Positions 7,356-12,159 of a DNA stretch of 12,159 nt are shown in pieces. Origin of the DNA: Candidatus Hydromicrobium americanum (GTDB lineage Bacteria > Actinomycetota > Humimicrobiia > Humimicrobiales > Humimicrobiaceae). A program made the translations under genes and the position numbers. The notes under the pieces were generated by a model. That model saw only the letters and a list, made by a program, of their open reading frames with translations. It did not search any database and was not told the DNA's origin. The stretch's first letter is position 1, and each line of letters opens with the position of its first letter. The DNA lies in assembly GCA_002779205.1 (NCBI GenBank), contig PEXF01000098.1, positions 1 to 12,159 of the forward strand. The letters run 5' to 3'.

Positions 7356-8208
7356 AAGGGGTTTAGGTAGAGGGCTTGGCGCATTAATTCCAAGTATAGA
7401 CAGGCCTTCTGAAAGTGAATCAAATGCAATTGTTGAGTTGCCATTAGATAAAATTATTCCAAACAAAAATCAGCCGAGGAACAGATTTAATGAAGAGTCA
7501 CTGGCCGAGCTTGCTGAATCAATAAAGGAATTTGGAGTTATTCAGCCCATAGTGGTCAGAAGACTGGATGGGGAAGAAAAGTATGAAATTGTTACTGGCG
7601 AAAGAAGGTGTAGGGCTATTAAAAAAATTGGTATTAATACCATCCCCTCTATTGTGGTTAAAGATGTTGATGACAGATCTTCACTGGAAATGGCTCTTAT
7701 TGAAAATCTTCATAGAGATGATTTAAAACCCATGGAAAAGGCTTATACATTTAAACAACTCATAGATGAATTTAAAATTACCCATGAACAGCTTTCAAAA
7801 AGGATTGGCAAAAGTAGGGTATCAATAACCAACTCGCTAAGGCTGCTTTCCCTTCCCCCGGAAGTTCAAAAATTGATAGATGAAGAAAAAATAAGTGAGG
7901 GACATGCCAGGTCAATACTTGCAATAGAAGGAAAAGAGGAAAAGGTAAAAATTGCAAACCTTATTGTTAAAAATGGGCTGAGCGTAAGGGATGTGGAAAG
8001 AATAGCAGTTAAGAAGAGAGAGCCTGCTGTAGACAAAGAAGCTAAAAAAGTCCTACAGTTCAGTAAACTCCCGGAAATATCCCAGAGAATGTCCGAGTAT
8101 CTTAGTGCTCCTGTGAAAATAACAATGGGCAGAAAAAAGGGAAAGATCGTAATAGAATTTGGCTCCATAAGAGATTTGGAAAGAATAGTAGGTAAAATAG
8201 TTGAATAG
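7348..8208 (+). CDS. parB: Chromosome-partitioning protein ParB/Spo0J (CTPase, parS-binding)
   Basis: ParB binds parS, loads as a CTP-dependent sliding clamp and recruits SMC and ParA. The 286-aa protein begins with the basic ParA-interaction peptide RRGLGRGLGALIP (3-15). It has the CTP-binding motifs TGERRCRA (83-90) and ENLHRDDL (119-126), then a helix-turn-helix region about 144-167 with QLSKRIGKSRVSITNSL, and a C-terminal dimerisation domain. The ATG at 7348 has AAGGAAGTG at 7332-7340 and overlaps the parA stop by 8 nt. Two perfect parS sites in this window are its expected targets. Its own end overlaps lipA by 8 nt. Confidence 0.97.
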   Translation: MARRGLGRGLGALIPSIDRPSESESNAIVELPLDKIIPNKNQPRNRFNEESLAELAESIKEFGVIQPIVVRRLDGEEKYEIVTGERRCRAIKKIGINTIPSIVVKDVDDRSSLEMALIENLHRDDLKPMEKAYTFKQLIDEFKITHEQLSKRIGKSRVSITNSLRLLSLPPEVQKLIDEEKISEGHARSILAIEGKEEKVKIANLIVKNGLSVRDVERIAVKKREPAVDKEAKKVLQFSKLPEISQRMSEYLSAPVKITMGRKKGKIVIEFGSIRDLERIVGKIVE

Positions 8209-9079
8209 AAAACCAGATTGGATTAAGAGAAGAATCAGCCTAGATAGTTTGAATATTAATCAGGTCAGAAACCTCATTTACAGTTCACATCTAAATACTG
8301 TTTGCCAGAGCGCGAAGTGCCCAAACATTTTTGAATGTTTTGGTAAAAAAACTGCAACCTTTATGCTAATGGGAAATATCTGCACCCGGAATTGCGGTTT
8401 TTGTGGTATAAAATCCGGGAGACCTGAAATATTAGATGAGGATGAACCTTCCAGGGTTGCAAATGCGGTAAAAGAAATGGGATTGAAATATGTAGTTATT
8501 ACTTCGGTGACCAGGGATGATCTGTCCGATGGCGGGGTTTCTCATTTTGCAAAGACTGTAAGTGAAATAAACAGGCTAAATTTGGAGTTAAGAATAGAGT
8601 GCCTGATCCCTGATTTTAAAGGAAATGTTAATAATCTGGAAATCCTTCTTGCAGAGGACTTGAATGTATTGAATCACAATATGGAGACGGTTAAAAAAAA
8701 TTTTAGTAAAGTTAGAAAATATGCAGATTATGAAACTTCACTTAATATATTAAAATCAGCTAAATCATTAAAGCCAGATATTTATACAAAATCAGGGTTT
8801 ATGCTGGGTTTAGGAGAGAACAGGGAAGAAATAGTGGAATTACTATCAGACTTAAAAGAGGTAGATTGTGATATTGTTACCATAGGCCAATATCTTAGAC
8901 CTTCTGGGTCAAATCTTCAGGTAAAGAAATATTACAGACCCGAAGAATTTGAAAGTATAAAAGAACTAGCAGAGAATTTTAATTTCAAGGCGGTGATTAG
9001 TGGAATATTCGTAAGGTCTTCTTATGGTGCGGGTATTATACTGGACGGAATTTTAAAGAAAAATAAAACAGAAAATTAA
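8201..9079 (+). CDS. lipA: Lipoyl synthase LipA (radical SAM)
   Basis: LipA inserts two sulfur atoms into protein-bound octanoyl groups to make lipoyl cofactors. The 292-aa protein has both iron-sulfur motifs: the auxiliary cluster C35-x4-C40-x5-C46 and the radical SAM cluster C61-x3-C65-x2-C68. It ends with the conserved RSSY segment (272-275), whose serine ligates the auxiliary cluster in the family. GLMLG-type and IGQYLRPS motifs (228-235 for the latter) are also typical. The start is TTG at 8201, overlapping the parB stop by 8 nt, with MNRKPDWIKRRI fitting the family N-terminus. Its place at the end of a partitioning operon is unusual. No lipB, lplA or lipoylated-enzyme gene is in the window. 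Confidence 0.95.
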   Translation: MNRKPDWIKRRISLDSLNINQVRNLIYSSHLNTVCQSAKCPNIFECFGKKTATFMLMGNICTRNCGFCGIKSGRPEILDEDEPSRVANAVKEMGLKYVVITSVTRDDLSDGGVSHFAKTVSEINRLNLELRIECLIPDFKGNVNNLEILLAEDLNVLNHNMETVKKNFSKVRKYADYETSLNILKSAKSLKPDIYTKSGFMLGLGENREEIVELLSDLKEVDCDIVTIGQYLRPSGSNLQVKKYYRPEEFESIKELAENFNFKAVISGIFVRSSYGAGIILDGILKKNKTEN

Positions 9080-9236
9080 AGTTTTTTTTCACTTTTTATT
9101 GCCTTAAGGCAGATACCGTTATCCCATTTATACAAAGTTTTGTGTAATGAAAAGAAAACACAAAAAGTGATGGTTGGATTATAGCTAAATTATTTCTGAT
9201 AGGGCAATCATTAAAGAAAAAATTGTTATTCTGTGG
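9080..9236. other. Intergenic region after lipA with several inverted repeats
   Basis: No gene is seen here. After lipA come a T8 run (9082-9089), a short palindrome TGCCTTAAGGCA (9100-9111), ACAAA/TTTGT (9132-9143) and a long-range repeat TCACTTTTT (9089-9097) with AAAAAGTGA (9162-9170). No T run follows a GC-rich stem, so I do not call a classical terminator. A structured transcript end or small RNA is possible, but the stems are AT-rich and could be chance. Confidence 0.3.
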
Positions 9237-9242
9237 TATAAT
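9234..9242 (+). promoter_or_regulatory. Extended -10 promoter for the ABC ATPase gene
   Basis: TGGTATAAT (9234-9242) is a perfect extended -10 (TGnTATAAT), 46 nt before the ATG. No good -35 is visible at the right distance, which extended -10 promoters can tolerate. The transcript would start near 9249. The gene has a strong AAAGGTGGTG ribosome site at 9271-9280. Confidence 0.55.
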
Positions 9243-9288
9243 TTAACCGTATTAGAAGGTCAACAATACACAAAGGTGGTGTATAAAA

Positions 9289-10383
9289 ATGGCCAGGATC
9301 TCTATAAAAAATGTTACCAAATACTACGGAAAAGATCTCATACTCAACAATATTTCTCTAGATATAAAAGATAAGGAATTCTTTTGCATAACAGGTCCTT
9401 CTGGTGGTGGTAAAACTACTCTTCTAAAAATTGTAGCTGGCCTGGATACCAATCATACAGGAAGAATATACATGGATGATGTTGACATAACTTATTTAAG
9501 CCCAGCAGAGAGAAATATTGCTATGGTCTTTCAGGAATATGCTCTATATCCGAATCTAATGGCAAAAGAAAATATATCGTTTCCACTGCGAATAAAAAAA
9601 TATTCAAATGAAAGAGTTGCCCAAAAATTGAAATCAACCGTAGAACAAATTGATATTGAAATAGAAAGATACCTTAATTTATATCCTAAGGAGTTATCTG
9701 CAGGCCATAAACAGAGAGTGGCTACTGGAAGAGCAATAATCAGGGATAATCCCAATGTTTTTCTATTGGATGAACCACTAAGCAATCTAGATGCTAAAAT
9801 AAGAATGAATACCAGGACCTATCTTAAAAGGCTGGTTACAGAGATTAAATCTACTACTATCTATGTAACTTCTGACAGTAGTGAAGCGATGGCTCTGGCG
9901 GACAGGATTGCAGTGCTTGATAAAGGCAGATTTGTTCAAATAGATAGGCCATTTGATATATATTTTCACCCTAAAAATATGCTGGTTGCGGATTTTTTTG
10001 GTATTTTAGGTATGAATTTTATAAGGGGAAAGATAAAGGATAATAAATTTATTTTTGATAAGTTCAGATTTGATATTCCATCTTGTATAAATAAAGATGC
10101 TATAAAAGAAATAGCTAAGGAAGAATTAGTTCTTGGTATAAGACCTGAAGATGTGGGTCTTTCTACTGTTTATGCTAAAAACAAAGTTATGGCGAAGGTT
10201 GATTTAATTCAAAAATTCCCTCCAAGAGCAAATATAAGATGCCAGGTTAACGGTAGTATTATAAATGTGGTTAACTTCATAAGGAATATAGGCAGTATCA
10301 TACCGGGTATGAATTTATATTTAGATTTTGATAAGAGTAAAGCTCACTTATTTTATCTGGATAGCGGTGATCTGGTTTCCTAA
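9289..10383 (+). CDS. ABC transporter ATP-binding protein, MalK/UgpC type, with altered switch histidine
   Basis: The 364-aa protein has the layout of the ATPase subunit of carbohydrate importers: a nucleotide-binding domain (about 1-235) and a C-terminal TOBE-like region (LGIRPEDVGL, 282-291). Walker A GPSGGGKTT (36-44), the Q-loop Q82, Walker B VFLLDEP (157-163) and the D-loop SNLDAK (165-170) are intact. Two catalytic elements differ from the family. The signature is LSAGH (136-140) instead of LSGGQ, and the switch histidine in YVTHD is Ser195 (codon TCT). This suggests slow or altered ATP hydrolysis, or use as a partner to a second normal ATPase (inference). No permease or binding-protein gene is in the window, so the substrate is unknown. 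It has its own promoter and is convergent with glnA. Confidence 0.9.
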   Translation: MARISIKNVTKYYGKDLILNNISLDIKDKEFFCITGPSGGGKTTLLKIVAGLDTNHTGRIYMDDVDITYLSPAERNIAMVFQEYALYPNLMAKENISFPLRIKKYSNERVAQKLKSTVEQIDIEIERYLNLYPKELSAGHKQRVATGRAIIRDNPNVFLLDEPLSNLDAKIRMNTRTYLKRLVTEIKSTTIYVTSDSSEAMALADRIAVLDKGRFVQIDRPFDIYFHPKNMLVADFFGILGMNFIRGKIKDNKFIFDKFRFDIPSCINKDAIKEIAKEELVLGIRPEDVGLSTVYAKNKVMAKVDLIQKFPPRANIRCQVNGSIINVVNFIRNIGSIIPGMNLYLDFDKSKAHLFYLDSGDLVS

Positions 10384-10487
10384 TGACCGGTATCAATTAG
10401 TGTTAATGTACGATAATAAAATCATTATAATTTTTCACTCAGTACCTAAGAACCAGCCGACTTTAGTCGTGCAGAGTTTCAGGAATC
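10384..10487. repeat. Convergent intergenic spacer with an IS200/IS605- or REP-like hairpin (10454-10471)
   Basis: Between the two convergent genes there is a hairpin CGAC-TTTA-GTCG (10458-10469). It extends by CA/TG across a 2-nt bulge (CA 10454-10455 with TG 10470-10471). A pyrimidine-rich TTTA loop and bulged stem are typical of subterminal hairpins of IS200/IS605 elements and of REP sequences. No transposase is present. The 10413-10435 stretch has a weak AT-only stem followed by five T, which could end the ABC gene transcript. Neither call is secure. Confidence 0.3.
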
Positions 10488-11825
10488 TTATAATATTGAC
10501 AGATAAGAATCCAGCTCATACTTGGAAACATGGGTTCTATATCTATCCCACTCAATTTTTTTATTGTCTATAAATTTTTGGAATATATGATCTCCGAGAG
10601 TTTCTTTAACCAATTTGCTTCCTTCCATAATTTTTACTGCCTCATACAAATTATTTGGAAGGGTTTCTATTCCAGCCTCTTTTCTTCTTTTGACATCCAT
10701 TTCAAAAATGTTTTCTTCTATAGGTTTAGGAAGTTTATATTTGTTTTTTATACCTTCCAGTCCAGCTGCCAGCATTACGCTGAAAGCAAGATAGGGATTA
10801 CAGGCAGGATCCGGACACCTGAATTCTATTCTAGTCGATGTTTCCTTTCCTGGTTTGTACATTGGTACCCGAACAAGAGTAGATCTGTTCCTTCTTGCCC
10901 AGGATATATACACCGGAGCTTCAAACCCGGGTACAAGCCTTTTATAAGAGTTAACCCATTGATTGGTTATTGCCACTATTTCCTTGCAATGTTTTAGTGT
11001 TCCGGCAATATAATTTTTACCTATTTCAGACAGGTGATATTTATCGTTTACATCGTAAAACGCATTCCTATCTCCTTTAAACAGGGACTGGTGGGTATGC
11101 ATACCGCTCCCATTTTCACCGAATAAAGGTTTTGGCATAAAAGTTGCATATACATTATTTCTGGTTGCCACTTCTTTTACTATAATTCTATAGGTCATAG
11201 CATTATCAGCCATAGTAAGAGCATCTGCATATCTCAAATCTATTTCTTGCTGAGAAGGAGCTACTTCGTGATGCGAATATTCAACCCCAATACCCATTGC
11301 TTCTAAGAATAGTACAGTAGTACTCCTGAGCTCACTGCCTACATCAAGGGTAGTTAAATCAAAATATCCACCTTTATCTAATATTTCAGGTTCTCCCTTA
11401 TCACTTTTAAAATAAAAGAATTCCAGTTCTGGCCCAACATAAAAAGTGTATCCCAGATCTTTTGCTTTTTTTAGTGTTCTTTTGAGAACCCATCTTGGAT
11501 CGCCTTTAAAATTTGAACCATCTGGCTCCAGTATGTCGCAGAACATCCTGGCAACACCATTTTCCTTGGGACTCCAGGGGAGTATCTGGAAAGTAGTAGG
11601 ATCAGGCATAGCAATAACATCGCTTTCCTCGATTCTTGAGAAGCCTTCAATGGAAGACCCGTCAAATCCCATACCTTCTGATAGTGCATTTTCGAGTTCT
11701 TCTACTGTGATGGCAAAACTTTTTAAAAAGCCCTGAACATCTGTAAACCATAAACTTATAAATTTTATATCATTGTCATGAGCTTTTTTAAGTACATACT
11801 CTTTCATCTCTTCATTTTTTTCCAT
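10488..11825 (-). CDS. glnA: Glutamine synthetase type I (GSI-alpha)
   Basis: GlnA makes glutamine from glutamate, ammonia and ATP as a cytoplasmic dodecamer. The 445-aa length is that of the GSI-alpha group (GSI-beta is nearer 470). Visible motifs are FDGSSIEGF (54-62), GPELEFFYF (131-139), GENGSGMHTHQS (236-247), the flap Glu302 in VPGFEAPVYISWARRNRS (298-315), RIEFRCPDPACNPYLA (332-347) and the ATP/metal-site surroundings. Arg64 in GFSRIEESD matches the feedback-inhibition arginine of the Bacillus enzyme. The adenylylation tyrosine context of GSI-beta (NLYDLPPEE) is absent; instead the sequence is NNLYEAVKIM (391-400). Control is therefore probably by feedback rather than adenylylation. 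The ATG is at 11825-11823, with AAAGGAAGTG (11840-11831 on the - strand) as ribosome site. It stands alone and is convergent with the ABC gene. Confidence 0.96.
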   Translation of the reverse strand: MEKNEEMKEYVLKKAHDNDIKFISLWFTDVQGFLKSFAITVEELENALSEGMGFDGSSIEGFSRIEESDVIAMPDPTTFQILPWSPKENGVARMFCDILEPDGSNFKGDPRWVLKRTLKKAKDLGYTFYVGPELEFFYFKSDKGEPEILDKGGYFDLTTLDVGSELRSTTVLFLEAMGIGVEYSHHEVAPSQQEIDLRYADALTMADNAMTYRIIVKEVATRNNVYATFMPKPLFGENGSGMHTHQSLFKGDRNAFYDVNDKYHLSEIGKNYIAGTLKHCKEIVAITNQWVNSYKRLVPGFEAPVYISWARRNRSTLVRVPMYKPGKETSTRIEFRCPDPACNPYLAFSVMLAAGLEGIKNKYKLPKPIEENIFEMDVKRRKEAGIETLPNNLYEAVKIMEGSKLVKETLGDHIFQKFIDNKKIEWDRYRTHVSKYELDSYLSIL

Positions 11826-11857
11826 ATTATCACTTCCTTTAATTTTTTAATAAATTA

Positions 11858-11873
11858 TTTAAAGTACTTTAAA
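11858..11873. promoter_or_regulatory. Perfect 16-bp palindrome in the glnA leader, candidate operator
   Basis: TTTAAAGTACTTTAAA reads the same on both strands. It lies between the glnA -10 (11886-11891) and its ribosome site, just downstream of the expected transcript start near 11879. It does not match the GlnR/TnrA consensus (TGTNA-N7-TNACA). A repressor site is plausible; being AT-rich, it may also be chance. Confidence 0.4.
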
Positions 11874-11885
11874 ACTTCTGAAATT

Positions 11886-11891
11886 ATTATA
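11886..11891 (-). promoter_or_regulatory. glnA -10 element
   Basis: On the - strand this reads TATAAT, about 60 nt before the glnA start codon. No convincing -35 is visible; at 18-bp spacing there is only TGTAAA (three matches to TTGACA). An activator may be needed, or the true promoter may be elsewhere in this very AT-rich stretch. Confidence 0.4.
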
Positions 11892-11987
11892 TCTTAATTT
11901 TAATAAAAATTTACATAAAACATGTTAAAATAATATCATTATTAGATTAAGCTTTCCACATATCCATAATTTAGACCTAAAAACCCG

Positions 11988-12031
11988 CCAGGACAGAGTT
12001 CCACGCACTTCAGTGCGTGGGTATCTACTGG
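11988..12031. repeat. Hairpin repeat resembling an IS200/IS605 end or REP element
   Basis: A perfect 8-bp stem CCACGCAC (12001-12008) / GTGCGTGG (12013-12020) encloses the tetraloop TTCA. Outer arms CCAG (11988-11991) and CTGG (12028-12031) can also pair. GC-rich hairpins with a TTxA loop near this sequence are typical of IS200/IS605 ends. It is strikingly GC-rich for this AT-rich region, and no T run follows, so it is not a terminator. No transposase is in the window. The rest of 11892-12120 shows no gene. Confidence 0.5.
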
Positions 12032-12135
12032 TTTGGTAATTAGAATATATATTTATTTTTAAGAATGATTATGGTAAAGTTATTTTGCGCAAGTGCTTTC
12101 TTAATATTTATAGGTTTTTTGTTCAGGAGCACATA

Positions 12136-12159
12136 ATGGTTAATTATAATGACATAGCA
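12136..12159 (+). CDS. Start of an unidentified gene cut by the window edge
   Basis: ATG at 12136 opens a frame (MVNYNDIA) that runs off the window. AGGAG at 12125-12129 lies 6 nt upstream, an ideal Shine-Dalgarno distance. A weak promoter (TTGCGC at 12085-12090, TATAGG at 12109-12114) could precede it. Eight residues are too few to identify a product. The gene is divergent from glnA. Confidence 0.45.

Noticed and set aside
9082..9111. T8 run and TGCCTTAAGGCA as a lipA terminator
   Set aside because: The T run precedes the stem instead of following it, and neither strand gives stem-then-T order.
10328..10573. Small + strand frame overlapping the ends of the ABC gene and glnA
   Set aside because: It lies mostly within two real genes in other frames, has no ribosome site and no recognisable sequence.
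11951..11966. DnaA-box-like sequence CTTTCCACA
   Set aside because: Only 7 of 9 bases match TTATCCACA, and there is no cluster of boxes or AT-rich unwinding element arranged as an origin. oriC is more likely left of the window.

Overview
This 12.2 kb window comes from an AT-rich bacterial chromosome. From its left edge to about 9.1 kb it carries the conserved block usually found beside the replication origin: yidC end, jag, mnmE, mnmG, rsmG, parA (soj), parB (spo0J). All of it is on the + strand, and two perfect 16-bp parS sites lie inside it, so oriC/dnaA is probably just left of the window (inference). The AT richness, TTG and GTG starts, Shine-Dalgarno sites of the AAGGAAG/AGGAG kind, and a feedback-type (GSI-alpha) glutamine synthetase fit a low-GC Firmicutes-like, Thermotogae-like or Atribacterota-like lineage. 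The sequence alone does not let me name the phylum.

Layout. 1-150 is the lysine-rich tail of a YidC/Oxa1 insertase. 177-761 is jag/khpB, closed by a Rho-independent terminator. A new promoter (833-860) then drives mnmE and what looks like one long operon: mnmE, a short divergent mnmG paralogue, full-length mnmG, rsmG, parA, parB and lipA. The last three genes are joined by 8-nt overlaps. A 209-nt intergenic region with an extended -10 promoter precedes a MalK/UgpC-like ABC ATPase with no transporter partners in view. On the - strand, convergent with it, is glnA with its own promoter and a perfect palindrome. The right edge has a hairpin typical of IS200/IS605 or REP-type ends and the first codons of another + strand gene.

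How the genes work together. MnmE and MnmG jointly modify U34 of tRNA wobble positions, and RsmG methylates 16S rRNA. ParA and ParB segregate the origin through the parS sites. LipA makes lipoyl groups and appears to be co-expressed with the segregation genes.

The most unusual part is 2336-5723, which reads parS, truncated mnmG-like gene, parS, mnmG. The short paralogue keeps its FAD-binding motifs and an uninterrupted 482-codon frame. It has lost several MnmG signature motifs, one of the two conserved cysteines and the whole C-terminal MnmE/tRNA-binding domain. The second parS site is also its last codons (Val-Ser-Arg-Glu-Thr). The ABC ATPase is the second oddity: Ser replaces the switch histidine and its signature is LSAGH instead of LSGGQ.
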